From JBMOKU01 sp049324315 (lineage in GTDB: Bacteria > Bacillota > Clostridia > Peptostreptococcales > Thermotaleaceae): DNA of 19,012 nucleotides. Location of the stretch: NCBI GenBank assembly GCA_049324315.1, contig JBMOKU010000013.1, positions 1 to 19,012 on the forward strand, given 5' to 3'. The notes under the pieces are model-generated. The model ran no database searches. It saw only the letters and a program-made list of their open reading frames with translations, and was not told the DNA's origin. Below, one piece after another: positions 1 to 7,747 of this stretch. The position numbers and the translations under genes were made by a program. Each line of letters begins with the position of its first letter. The first letter of the stretch is position 1.

Positions 1-5
1 ACCTA

Positions 6-121
6 TTTAGTGACGATAGAGATGAGGATACACCCGTTCCCATACCGAACACGGCAGTTAAGCTCATCATCGCCGATGGTACTTGGCGGGCAGCCGCCTG
101 GGAGAGTAGGTCGTTGCTAGA
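6..121 (+). rRNA. rrf: 5S ribosomal RNA
   Basis: The conserved 5S core is directly readable: the loop region around CCGTTCCCATACCGAACAC at about 34-52, then AAGCTC and the CGCCGATGGTACT block at 71-83. The two ends form helix I: TTTAGTGACGA (6-16) pairs with TCGTTGCTAGA (111-121), allowing G-U pairs, which fixes the ends to within a few bases. The length of about 116 nt is normal. The 16S and 23S genes are expected upstream, outside the window. A strong terminator follows immediately and no tRNA gene follows, so this is the last gene of its rRNA operon. Confidence 0.96.
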
Positions 122-156
122 TAAAAATGCAGAGAGTTAACTCTCTGCATTTTTTA
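121..156 (+). terminator. Intrinsic terminator of the rRNA operon
   Basis: The bases at 123-154 form a perfect palindrome: a 16-nt arm AAAAATGCAGAGAGTT at 123-138 and its exact complement at 139-154. The right arm ends in a run of T, so it is a classical rho-independent terminator directly behind the 5S gene. A run of A on the other side makes it potentially bidirectional. Confidence 0.93.
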
Positions 157-291
157 TTGGAAAAAACACATTAACGAGCCAACAATTGTAAAACGAATTC
201 ATTTAAAACAAGTTGCACGTCTAAGAATATATACGGTATCATATATATATATTATGATGAAATAAAACGCAGAAATTGCGAAAAGATTTCT

Positions 292-321
292 TTGCAAGCT
301 ATGCAGAAACTACTATATACT
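292..321 (+). promoter_or_regulatory. Probable sigma-A promoter of the thioredoxin-like gene
   Basis: TTGCAA (292-297) and TATACT (316-321) are separated by 18 bp. Transcription would start near 328, giving a leader of about 30 nt before the start codon. A second, weaker pair lies at 213-218 (TTGCAC) and 237-242 (TATCAT). The rest of 157-354 is AT-rich with no gene that I can see. Confidence 0.55.
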
Positions 322-357
322 AAGTGGTAGAAGGATAACCACAAGGGGGGAATCGTG

Positions 358-855
358 GTGGATATGAAAGCGTTATTTCTAAGAGGTATCACATTTCATG
401 AATTTATTGATAAAGATGCTTATCAAGATAAAATTCTAGATATATATAAAAACATTATGATTGAAGAATCGTTGATTAAAGAGATTGAAGAAATCTCAAA
501 GGATATTTATGTTCTGGTTTTTGCGGAAATATGGTGTCCCGATTGTATGATTAATGTACCTGCTTTGCAGAAAATAAGTGACCTAAATCAACATATTAAA
601 ATTCGTATCGTCCCGAGAGAAGGCAATGAAGCTTATATGGAAAACTATAAAATAAATGGGAAACCTAAAATTCCGACATTTGTATTTATGAATGGAAACT
701 TTGAGGAAATAGGAACTTTTATAGAACAGCCCCAAATAGTAAAAGATGTGGTAGCTAAAGGAAAGCAAGTCGATATTATTGTGGTAAAAAGGAAATACAA
801 CAAGGGTGAATATGCGATAGAAACTGTTCGAGAGATCTTAAATATATTGAAATAG
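358..855 (+). CDS. Thioredoxin-like family protein
   Basis: A small cytoplasmic thiol-disulfide protein of 165 residues. The redox motif W-C-P-D-C is at residues 59-63, preceded by a hydrophobic beta strand. About 50 residues later KIPTFVF supplies the cis-proline typical of the thioredoxin fold. The N-terminal extension of about 45 residues before the motif is longer than in classical thioredoxin (about 105 residues) and fits the clostridial thioredoxin_9-like group. Two GTG codons are possible starts (355 and 358). I chose 358 because the ribosome site AAGGGGGG ends at 350, giving 7 nt of spacing; ATG at 364 is a third option. No signal peptide is visible. It stands alone between its own promoter and terminator. 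Its neighbour, a class II ribonucleotide reductase, needs a thiol reductant of this kind, but a functional link is only inference. Confidence 0.85.
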   Translation: MDMKALFLRGITFHEFIDKDAYQDKILDIYKNIMIEESLIKEIEEISKDIYVLVFAEIWCPDCMINVPALQKISDLNQHIKIRIVPREGNEAYMENYKINGKPKIPTFVFMNGNFEEIGTFIEQPQIVKDVVAKGKQVDIIVVKRKYNKGEYAIETVREILNILK

Positions 856-880
856 ATGGCTTACAGAGGCCATCTTTTTT
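854..880 (+). terminator. Intrinsic terminator after the thioredoxin-like gene
   Basis: AGATGGC (854-860) and GCCATCT (869-875) form a hairpin with an 8-nt loop, followed by a T tract to about 881. It overlaps the stop codon of the gene, so the transcript ends at once. Confidence 0.88.
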
Positions 881-988
881 TATGGATAAATTATGTAGAT
901 AAATCGCAAGAATGGGAGAAAAATGTAAGGAAGAAGAAGAAAGACGAAGGTAAGGTGCAATTTTCCATCTAAATTCCTATTAAGCATT

Positions 989-1017
989 TTGACATCTAAT
1001 TCTACTGGTGGTACAAT
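989..1017 (+). promoter_or_regulatory. Sigma-A promoter of the ribonucleotide reductase gene
   Basis: A near-consensus promoter: TTGACA (989-994), a 17-bp spacer, and TACAAT (1012-1017). Transcription would begin near 1024, leaving a leader of about 80 nt. The -10 hexamer lies wholly inside the first NrdR-like box, so a bound repressor would block RNA polymerase. Confidence 0.8.
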
Positions 1018-1026
1018 ATTTTGTAC
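1011..1026 (+). promoter_or_regulatory. NrdR-like operator box 1
   Basis: GTACAATATTTTGTAC is a 16-bp near-palindrome. It matches the general NrdR box pattern acaCwAtATaTwGtgt at 11 of 16 positions, including the central C-w-A-t-A and w-G-t. It covers the -10 element of the reductase promoter. NrdR is the ATP/dATP-sensing repressor of bacterial ribonucleotide reductase genes; its own gene is not in this window. Confidence 0.75.
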
Positions 1027-1042
1027 ACCACATATGTAACAT

Positions 1043-1058
1043 ATACTAAATATAGTTT
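1043..1058 (+). promoter_or_regulatory. NrdR-like operator box 2
   Basis: ATACTAAATATAGTTT matches the NrdR box pattern at 13 of 16 positions. It starts exactly 32 bp after box 1, with a 16-bp gap between them. This is the spacing of about three helical turns characteristic of paired NrdR sites. It lies just downstream of the predicted transcription start. Confidence 0.78.
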
Positions 1059-1105
1059 TTCACCTAAGACAGACAGTAAAATGAACACAGATGGAGGAAT
1101 TAGAT

Positions 1106-3457
1106 ATGAAGGTTGTAAAACGGGATGGAAAGCATGTAGACTTTTATGGTATCAAGATTACAAATGCCATCGAAAAGGCTATGGCTGAGACCAAACTAGG
1201 TATAGATAGTATACTGAGCAGAAAAATCACAGAACGAATCGTGGAGAGTATTAAGGATGAGATTAGGCCCATCCATGTGGAAGAGATACAAGACATGGTA
1301 GAAAATATGCTGATGGAAAGTGATCGGAAGGATGTAGCTAGAAAATATATCATCTACCGAAACGAGCATAATAAAATTAGAAAGCACAAAAAGAAAACAG
1401 AGACCAGACTCCTTTCAGACGATTTTGTCAGCCAATACAAGCATAAGCACTCTCCCATGGCACAATTGGGTAGTTTCGTTTATTATCGAACCTATTCAAG
1501 ATGGATACCTGAGGAACAAAGAAGAGAATACTGGTGGGAGACAGTTAGAAGAGCTGTGGAATACAACTGCAGTCTTGTACCTACGACGAAAGAAGAAGCC
1601 GAAAAATTATATGATAATGTCTATAATCTGAGACAGTTTTTGTCAGGTAGGACTTTTTGGGTAGGGAATACCCCTGTAGCTAAAAATTATCCGATGGCAA
1701 ACTACAATTGCGCTTTTTTAATTATTGATAGCTTCGAGTCTTTTAAAGATTTATTCTATCTATTAATGGTGGGGGCTGGTGTAGGCTTAAGGATACTATC
1801 AGAGGATATTAACAAGCTGCCTAAAATACGAACAGACTATGAGGTCATACATAAAGACTATACACCGATAGCAATCCACGAAAGAGAAGACAGTACCAGC
1901 CTTGAGTTCTTCTACAACAACACAGTAAAAATCACGGTAGGAGATAGCAAAGAAGGATGGACCCAGGCATTGGATTTTTTCTTTAAGCTGCTGTATAGCA
2001 ATGAATATCGAAATGTCAAAACCATCATCGTAGATTATGACCACGTAAGGCCCAAGGGAGAAAAATTGAAGACCTTTGGTGGGACTGCCAGTGGACATTC
2101 AAGCCTGAAGAATATGTTCTACAAAATTGATAAGGTTATCAAAAAAAGTGGTTTTATCCAGGAGTCAAAAAGGATTGAATTGAAACCCATTGACTGTCTT
2201 GATATTGCCAATATCATCGGAGAAAATGTTGTGGTGGGGGGAGTTCGCCGGACCGCAGAAATGGTGCTGTTAGATCCAGAGGATCATGAGAGTATCGAAG
2301 CAAAGTCCCATCTTTATAAGCAAATCGATGGACAGTGGATCGTGGATAAAGAGATTCTACATCGACAGATGAGTAACAACTCCATTTACTATACCAAAAA
2401 GCCGTCCAGAGAGAAACTGCATTGGCAGCTGGAAAAAATGAGATATTCAGGAGAGCCTGGTTGGGTAAATGCTGAGGCAGCATCAAAACGAAGAAAAAAT
2501 ATGAATGGTGTGAATCCCTGCGGTGAGATTCTTTTGGATTCAAAGGGACTGTGTAATCTGACAACCATTAATGCATTTGCCTTTGCTAAGTCCAACGGCA
2601 CCTTAGATGTAGAAGGGCTGCTGGAAGCCCAGCGGCTATCTGCAAGGGCAGGATACCGCATGACCTGCGTAGAACTGGAACTCCATCAGTGGGATGTTAT
2701 ACAGCAGCGGGATAAACTTATAGGATGTTCTTTAACAGGCTGGCAGGACATGGTGAATGCCACAGGTATGTCAAGAGAGGATGAAAAAAAGCTTTTAAAT
2801 CAACTGCGAGAGGCAGCCAAAAAAGAAGCGGAAGTTTATGCTAGGGAAATCGGAGAGAACCCACCATTATTGGTGACAACTGTAAAACCGGAAGGGACAC
2901 TGAGCCAACTGCCTACGGTTTCCAGTGGTGTCCATTATTCCCACGCACCATATTTTATTCGCAGAATACGGGTTAGTGCCGATGATCCATTGGTAAAGGT
3001 ATGCGAAGAACTGGAATACCCTGTTTTCCCCGAAGTAGGACAGGAATGGGAAACTTGTTCTACCAAAGTTGTAGAATTCCCGGTAAAGGCACCAAAGGGT
3101 AAGACAAAGTATGATGTAACAGCTATTGAACAATTAGAAAACTATCGTTTGTTCATGAAAGAATATGTAGATCATAACTGCTCCATCACCGTGCACGTAA
3201 GAAATCACGAATGGGAAGAGGTAGAGCAATGGGTGTGGGATCATTGGGACGATGTGGTGGCATTATCCTTCCTATCCTTAGAAGATAATTTTTATAAGCT
3301 TCTTCCGTATGAGGCTATTGATGAAGAGACCTATAATCGGAGAGTACAGCAGATGAAACCCTTTGTACCTTCCCTAATCGGCAAATATGAGAAGCAGGAA
3401 GCGGATATTGACGTGGGTAGTGACGGTTGTGAAAACGGTGCGTGCCCAGTAAGGTAA
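1106..3457 (+). CDS. nrdJ: Adenosylcobalamin-dependent (class II) ribonucleoside-triphosphate reductase
   Basis: Reduces ribonucleotides to deoxyribonucleotides with an adenosylcobalamin-generated thiyl radical; it is oxygen-independent. The 783 residues resemble the monomeric RTPR type known from Lactobacillus leichmannii. Residues 1 to about 90 look like an ATP-cone (MKVVKRDGK..., then the HVEEIQDMVENMLM helix and YIIYRNEH), the usual dATP/ATP activity site. Catalytic residues are visible: NYNC with C202, N-P-C-G-E with N470, radical cysteine C472 and E474, then C483. The 472 to 483 spacing of 11 equals that of C408/C419 in the L. leichmannii enzyme. The C-terminal CENGAC (C775, C780) is the swinging dithiol that passes electrons from thioredoxin. 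Start 1106 is preferred over ATG 1091 because GGAGG (1093-1097) then sits 8 nt upstream. No cobalamin riboswitch is recognisable in the leader; NrdR-like boxes are. Confidence 0.95.
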   Translation: MKVVKRDGKHVDFYGIKITNAIEKAMAETKLGIDSILSRKITERIVESIKDEIRPIHVEEIQDMVENMLMESDRKDVARKYIIYRNEHNKIRKHKKKTETRLLSDDFVSQYKHKHSPMAQLGSFVYYRTYSRWIPEEQRREYWWETVRRAVEYNCSLVPTTKEEAEKLYDNVYNLRQFLSGRTFWVGNTPVAKNYPMANYNCAFLIIDSFESFKDLFYLLMVGAGVGLRILSEDINKLPKIRTDYEVIHKDYTPIAIHEREDSTSLEFFYNNTVKITVGDSKEGWTQALDFFFKLLYSNEYRNVKTIIVDYDHVRPKGEKLKTFGGTASGHSSLKNMFYKIDKVIKKSGFIQESKRIELKPIDCLDIANIIGENVVVGGVRRTAEMVLLDPEDHESIEAKSHLYKQIDGQWIVDKEILHRQMSNNSIYYTKKPSREKLHWQLEKMRYSGEPGWVNAEAASKRRKNMNGVNPCGEILLDSKGLCNLTTINAFAFAKSNGTLDVEGLLEAQRLSARAGYRMTCVELELHQWDVIQQRDKLIGCSLTGWQDMVNATGMSREDEKKLLNQLREAAKKEAEVYAREIGENPPLLVTTVKPEGTLSQLPTVSSGVHYSHAPYFIRRIRVSADDPLVKVCEELEYPVFPEVGQEWETCSTKVVEFPVKAPKGKTKYDVTAIEQLENYRLFMKEYVDHNCSITVHVRNHEWEEVEQWVWDHWDDVVALSFLSLEDNFYKLLPYEAIDEETYNRRVQQMKPFVPSLIGKYEKQEADIDVGSDGCENGACPVR

Positions 3458-3468
3458 TAAACAGAATC

Positions 3469-3503
3469 AAAGCCATATATCTGAAAGGATATATGGCTTT
3501 TTT
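3469..3503 (+). terminator. Intrinsic terminator after nrdJ
   Basis: AAAGCCATATATC (3469-3481) pairs perfectly with GATATATGGCTTT (3488-3500) around a 6-nt loop. The T run continues to 3503. Confidence 0.93.
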
Positions 3504-3543
3504 GTCATAATTTTCATTTTCTATTTCTGGAAAAATAATTTGA

Positions 3544-3552
3544 TGCTATAAT
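3544..3552 (+). promoter_or_regulatory. Extended -10 promoter of the MATE exporter gene
   Basis: TGCTATAAT (3544-3552) is an extended -10 element with a perfect TATAAT. The -35 region at the expected position (about 3524-3529, TTTCTG) is poor, as is common with extended -10 promoters. The leader to the start codon would be about 54 nt. Confidence 0.6.
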
Positions 3553-3612
3553 ATTTCTGGAGTCGAAATTTTACCAACGGGGTGCTATATCATCTCTTAG
3601 GGGGCGTGCTGC

Positions 3613-5004
3613 TTGCAAAATACGTGTGAATTGCCGGACAACAGTAAAGTGTTGACAAATCGGGAGATTAACAAAAAAATCGTGTCCATGATATTACCTA
3701 TTACCATTGAGAATCTGCTTCAGATGGTGGCAGGCATTGTTTCCATGGGGATGATTGGAAGGATCGATGTTTTAGCGGTCAGTGCTCTGGGAATCAGTAT
3801 GCGGATCACGCAGATCATATGGGCGCTCTTCAAAGGGATTACCACAGGTGCAACGGTATATGTGGCTCAATACTACGGAGCAGGAAATCATAAGAAAATG
3901 CTCCACGTTATACAACAGACCCTCTTATCCACTATCGCTGTTGTGATCGCTCTCCAAGCTGTCATATATTTATTTGCCCCACGACTGCTGATGATCTTCA
4001 ATCCTAAGGAAGAACTTTTACGCCACGCTGTGATTTACTTGAAAACGGTATCCTTAGGACTTCCTTTCCTAGCCATCATGCTGGTAATAGGAGGCGTACT
4101 GCAGGGCATGGGAAATGCCAAGACACCCATGTTTATTACGTTGATTATGAATTTTGTCAATATCTTGGTTGGGTACGTATTGATTTTCGGGAAACTTGGA
4201 TTACAACCTATGGGGATAAGGGGGGCTGGAATTGCTACGGCAGTATCTCAGGGGATAGCAGCCCTGTTGGGGATATATATTCTATTTTGCCAAAAAGGTG
4301 TATTGCGTACATATTTTAATAAAGGATTCTTTAAAAGAGATATGAAGCAGGTAAAAGATGTATATCGGGTCGGAATGCCCTCTGCCATGGAGTCAATATT
4401 CTGGCAGCTGGCAGCCATCATATTGACGAGGGCTGTCTTAACCTATGGTGAAACAGCTTTTGCAGCCCATCAATTGGGGATGCAGGCAGAGTCTATCTCT
4501 TATATGCCTGCTTTGGGCTTTGCCATCGCAGCAACTACCTTTGTTGGTCAGGCATTGGGTGCACAGGATCCAGAACTGGCAAAAAAATATTTAAAGCAAA
4601 TCATAAAAGGTGCAGTGGTGATTACCAGTATAAGTGTAGGGATATTAGTATTTCTTCCGAAAACTATGATGTCCCTTCTTACAAACAATTCAGAGGTTAT
4701 TGCCTTGGGGGCTGTCTATTTGATTCTTATGGGTTTGGTGCAGCTGCCACAAAATATTTCAGGAGTTTTATATGGAGTCATGCGAGGAGCAGGACACACA
4801 AGGGTACCTATGACAGTAGCCGGTATTGGTCTTTGGGGCATACGGGTCCCTTTCACCCTTATAGCAGTCTATCTATTGAAGCTGCCCGTAGCTGGGATTT
4901 GGGTTGTCATGAGCATTGATCTTGCATCGCGATTTTTCATCTGCTTATGGTTGTTTAAACGGAAGAACATTTTTGAGAGCAGAATTGTTATAGAAAAAGA
5001 ATAG
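3613..5004 (+). CDS. MATE family multidrug / cation antiporter
   Basis: An integral membrane exporter of 463 residues, the usual MATE length, with about 12 hydrophobic segments in two homologous halves. It starts with the typical N-terminal REINKKIVSMILPITIENLL helix. Other family features are GATVYVAQYYGAGNH after the second helix, GVLQGMGNAKTP in the first half and SGVLYGVMRGAGHTRVP in the second. MATE proteins couple export of cationic drugs or metabolites to Na+ or H+ entry; the substrate cannot be told from sequence. The TTG start at 3613 is chosen because AGGGGG (3599-3604) lies 8 nt upstream and translation then begins just before the conserved N-terminal helix. The gene is monocistronic, with its own promoter and terminator. 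Confidence 0.92.
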   Translation: MQNTCELPDNSKVLTNREINKKIVSMILPITIENLLQMVAGIVSMGMIGRIDVLAVSALGISMRITQIIWALFKGITTGATVYVAQYYGAGNHKKMLHVIQQTLLSTIAVVIALQAVIYLFAPRLLMIFNPKEELLRHAVIYLKTVSLGLPFLAIMLVIGGVLQGMGNAKTPMFITLIMNFVNILVGYVLIFGKLGLQPMGIRGAGIATAVSQGIAALLGIYILFCQKGVLRTYFNKGFFKRDMKQVKDVYRVGMPSAMESIFWQLAAIILTRAVLTYGETAFAAHQLGMQAESISYMPALGFAIAATTFVGQALGAQDPELAKKYLKQIIKGAVVITSISVGILVFLPKTMMSLLTNNSEVIALGAVYLILMGLVQLPQNISGVLYGVMRGAGHTRVPMTVAGIGLWGIRVPFTLIAVYLLKLPVAGIWVVMSIDLASRFFICLWLFKRKNIFESRIVIEKE

Positions 5005-5015
5005 CAGCCAACGAA

Positions 5016-5048
5016 CGAAACATCTAAATGAGGATGTTTTGTTTTTTT
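5016..5048 (+). terminator. Intrinsic terminator after the MATE gene
   Basis: AAACATC (5018-5024) pairs with GATGTTT (5033-5039) around an 8-nt loop, followed by TTG and a run of seven T to about 5048. Confidence 0.85.
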
Positions 5049-5147
5049 GATAAGGAAGTCTTAACGGCGAAAAAAGGACAAAATAATGTATTTTGGTTAA
5101 AAGATTTACAAACAGTATGAAGCATGACCGTGTAAAAGGCTTTATTC

Positions 5148-5176
5148 TTGTAATATTTCAATTTATCGTGTATACT
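5148..5176 (+). promoter_or_regulatory. Promoter of the malate two-component genes
   Basis: TTGTAA (5148-5153), a 17-bp spacer and TATACT (5171-5176) form a good sigma-A promoter. The leader to the kinase start would be about 140 nt. The remaining bases between 5049 and 5322 hold no gene that I can support. Confidence 0.6.
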
Positions 5177-5322
5177 TTTGGAAAAGCAGCCAAAGAACTA
5201 TATTTGCTGATTTGATGATTCGTTACGTAAGAATAACCATTTGGAAGAATATGCGCTATTTGTAGAGTGATAAGGGTGTCAGTATGAAAACAGCCGTCAG
5301 AAAAGATGCGAGGAGAATTATG

Positions 5323-6930
5323 ATGAAATTTTCTAAGATGAAGCTTCAAACCCAAATAACCATCATTATCAGTCTTGTCATTTTCATATCTATATCTTTT
5401 GTTGCCTTATTTATGGTTAAGTGGACGGTAAAAAACGTACAGGAAAAAGTTGAAACAAATATCATGAATACAGCGATGACGGTTGCCAATGCACCCTATT
5501 TGCGTCAGGAAATGGAGCGAAGGGATCCGGACAGAATTATCCAAACCTATGTAGAAAGTATGCTAGGATCTTTGAAGGAAATTCATATCATCGTTGTTGC
5601 AGATATGCAAGGAATTCGTTATGCCCATCCTAACCCTCAACGTATCGGAGAAAAGTTTGTGGGAGGAGACGAAAACAGGGTGATAGAAACAGGTGAATCG
5701 TATATCTCAGAAGCAACTGGTACATTGGGGAAATCTCTCCGTGCCTTTGTGCCCATTTACGGAACACGGGGTCAACAAATTGGATTTGTTATGGCAGCTG
5801 AGATGACAGAGAGTATAGAACGGGCCAAGCGGCAGGGAATCCAAGCGGTGTTTACATCGTCGCTTATCGCATTGTTTCTTGGCATGATGGGCGCTTTTTT
5901 ATTGGCAAGAAACATAAAAAATGCCTTGTTGGGACTGGAACCTGATGAGATTACAAAGCTCTACATTCAGAAAAAAGCACTATTGGAAGCGATGCATGAA
6001 GGCATTATTGCCATTGATGAGCAGCAGGAAATTATACTAATCAATGATTCTGCCGTGGAAATACTTGATCTTAAATATAAAAAGGAAGAAATTATGGGGA
6101 AAGATATACAGGATATCTTTCCCACCAGCAAGCTGGGAGAGGTATTTGCGTCAGGAGAAGCGCAATATGATCGGGAACAGGTAATCAACAACACGTTTAT
6201 CGTGACAAACCGTGTCCCTGTAAAAAACGGAGACAAGATTGTTGGCGCCATTGCCACCTTTAGAGATAAAACGATGGTAACCAAACTGGCAGAAGAAATG
6301 ACCGGTGTAAAGCAGATCATTGAGGCGCTGCGGGCGAATACCCATGAATTCATGAACAAGCTTCATGTAATCTTGGGATTAATCCAGGTTGGCGATTTAA
6401 GCGAGGCAAAGAAGTACATTTTGAATGTCACCGATGAACAGCAGCAAATCCTGTCAAAAATCATGAACAAGATAAAGGATGCGACCATTGCAGGTTTGCT
6501 GTTGGGAAAGATCAGCAGAGCGAAAGAGATGGGCGTCCAAATGTCCATTGATGGTAGGACCTGCCTGGAGAGACAGCAGGGGAAGGTTAACAGCAGCGTT
6601 CTAATTACCATTATCGGGAATTTTATTGAGAATGCCTTGGAAGCAGTAAGTGGGAACAATTGGGAAGAGAAAAAAGTGATTGTAAGAATTGAAGAAACAA
6701 AAGACAGTATTGAAATCGAAGTTCAGGATACTGGAATTGGTATTAAATCAGAAGAGATGGAGCATATTTTTGAAAGGGGATATTCTACGAAACCGGGAGA
6801 TAGAGGGGTAGGTCTGGCGCTGGTCAAAGAAACGGTGGAGAATCTAAAGGGCAGCATTAAGGTGGCATCGGAAGTGGGAAAAGGAACAACGGTTACTGCG
6901 GTATTGCCAAAGGAGGAACGATATGATTAA
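5323..6930 (+). CDS. maeK: CitA/DcuS-type sensor histidine kinase, likely malate sensor
   Basis: A membrane sensor kinase of 535 residues for extracellular di- or tricarboxylates. In order: transmembrane helix at about 12-33; periplasmic-type Cache/PAS sensor at about 34-175 with the family ligand region RYAHPNPQRIG; second helix at about 180-205; cytoplasmic PAS at about 220-320 starting ALLEAMHEGIIAIDE; dimerisation/phosphoacceptor domain with H341 in ANTHEFMNKLHVILGL; and an ATPase domain with N box NFIENALEAV (from 433), DTGIGI, and G box STKPGDRGVGLAL. This is the CitA/DcuS (SpoOB-like HisKA) family. Start 5323 is chosen because AGGAG (5311-5315) lies 7 nt upstream and the short cytoplasmic N-terminus fits; ATG 5284 would add 13 residues. 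The stop overlaps the regulator start by 8 nt, so the two are translationally coupled. Malate as ligand is inferred from the downstream genes. Confidence 0.88.
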   Translation: MKFSKMKLQTQITIIISLVIFISISFVALFMVKWTVKNVQEKVETNIMNTAMTVANAPYLRQEMERRDPDRIIQTYVESMLGSLKEIHIIVVADMQGIRYAHPNPQRIGEKFVGGDENRVIETGESYISEATGTLGKSLRAFVPIYGTRGQQIGFVMAAEMTESIERAKRQGIQAVFTSSLIALFLGMMGAFLLARNIKNALLGLEPDEITKLYIQKKALLEAMHEGIIAIDEQQEIILINDSAVEILDLKYKKEEIMGKDIQDIFPTSKLGEVFASGEAQYDREQVINNTFIVTNRVPVKNGDKIVGAIATFRDKTMVTKLAEEMTGVKQIIEALRANTHEFMNKLHVILGLIQVGDLSEAKKYILNVTDEQQQILSKIMNKIKDATIAGLLLGKISRAKEMGVQMSIDGRTCLERQQGKVNSSVLITIIGNFIENALEAVSGNNWEEKKVIVRIEETKDSIEIEVQDTGIGIKSEEMEHIFERGYSTKPGDRGVGLALVKETVENLKGSIKVASEVGKGTTVTAVLPKEERYD

Positions 6931-7597
6931 GGTACTGATTGTCGAAGATGATCCTATGGTGGCACAGATAAACAAACGATACGTGGAAAGCATAGATGGG
7001 TTTGAGGTTCGAGAAATTGCTGTAAATGGAGAAGAAGCGCTGCAGATCATGAAGAGGATAAAGATTGATCTTGTTATCGTAGATATCTACATGCCCAAGT
7101 TGAATGGCATTGATATGCTGAAAGCCATGCGAAAAAGCGGAATCATGGCAGATGTTATTATGGTGACTGCGGCTAGAGAGACGCAGCAGGTAGATGAAGC
7201 CTTAACTTTGGGTGCCGTGGATTATCTGATAAAGCCCTTTGAATATGAGCGGCTTAAAAATGCACTGGAGAGCTATCAAGGAAGATTTAGGCTCTTAAAA
7301 AAACAGCAAGTAGCGGCTCAAGCTGATATAGACAAGATAACCATGGGAAAAAACTATAATCGTGAGAGCATGACACAAAAAGGACTCCACAGCAATACGT
7401 TAAACCGCATACGCAAATTCATGGAGAATCATCATGATTGTTTCCTGACCAGTGAAGAGGTAGCGGAAAAACTGGGGATTACGAAGGTAACAGTTAGAAG
7501 GTATCTGGAATATCTGGAATCCATAGGTGAAGTAAAACTGGAGGTCGAATATGGTTCCATCGGAAGACCCAGCCACCGATATAAATATATAAAGTAG
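6923..7597 (+). CDS. maeR: CitB/DcuR-type response regulator, likely malate regulator
   Basis: The cognate DNA-binding regulator of the preceding kinase, 224 residues. The receiver domain covers residues 1 to about 120, with acidic pocket E8/D9/D10, phospho-acceptor D54 (VIVDIYMP), T82 and K104 (LIKPFEY). After a linker, residues about 150-224 form a winged helix-turn-helix (LTSEEVAEKLGITKVTVRRYLEYLE, then GRPSHRYK), the arrangement of CitB, DcuR and MaeR rather than OmpR or NarL. The start has a perfect AGGAGG (6911-6916) 6 nt upstream and overlaps the end of the kinase gene. It is expected to activate the malic enzyme and transporter genes directly downstream when malate is present. Confidence 0.88.
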   Translation: MIKVLIVEDDPMVAQINKRYVESIDGFEVREIAVNGEEALQIMKRIKIDLVIVDIYMPKLNGIDMLKAMRKSGIMADVIMVTAARETQQVDEALTLGAVDYLIKPFEYERLKNALESYQGRFRLLKKQQVAAQADIDKITMGKNYNRESMTQKGLHSNTLNRIRKFMENHHDCFLTSEEVAEKLGITKVTVRRYLEYLESIGEVKLEVEYGSIGRPSHRYKYIK

Positions 7598-7654
7598 AGG
7601 AAGTGCGGTCTTTAGGAAAACCTTGTCAAGGATTTGTCAATATATTTTTTACTT

Positions 7655-7690
7655 TTTAAACATTTAGGATAGTTTCTAAATGTTTTTTAT
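7655..7690 (+). terminator. Intrinsic terminator between regulator and malic enzyme
   Basis: AAACATTTAG (7658-7667) pairs with CTAAATGTTT (7676-7685) around an 8-nt loop, followed by further T. It separates the two-component unit from the malic enzyme unit. The following AT-rich bases (7691-7740) must hold the promoter for the metabolic genes, but no close sigma-A consensus is visible. TTGAAG (7694-7699) with CATAAC (7716-7721) is a weak candidate, as expected for an activator-dependent promoter. Confidence 0.8.
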
Positions 7691-7747
7691 TTTTTGAAGA
7701 TGAACTATGATAGTGCATAACAAAGGAATAACGAAAGGGTGGATGTA

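Noticed and set aside
213..242. TTGCAC / TATCAT as promoter of the thioredoxin-like gene
   Set aside because: TTGCAA / TATACT at 292-321 is closer to consensus and better placed; the first pair is kept only as a weak alternative.
157..354. tRNA genes after the 5S rRNA
   Set aside because: No cloverleaf, T-loop GTTCRA or acceptor stem could be found. The region is AT-rich and follows a terminator.
881..1105. Cobalamin riboswitch upstream of the B12-dependent reductase
   Set aside because: The region is short, and no B12-box-like core or riboswitch-like set of helices is visible; the promoter and NrdR-like boxes explain it.
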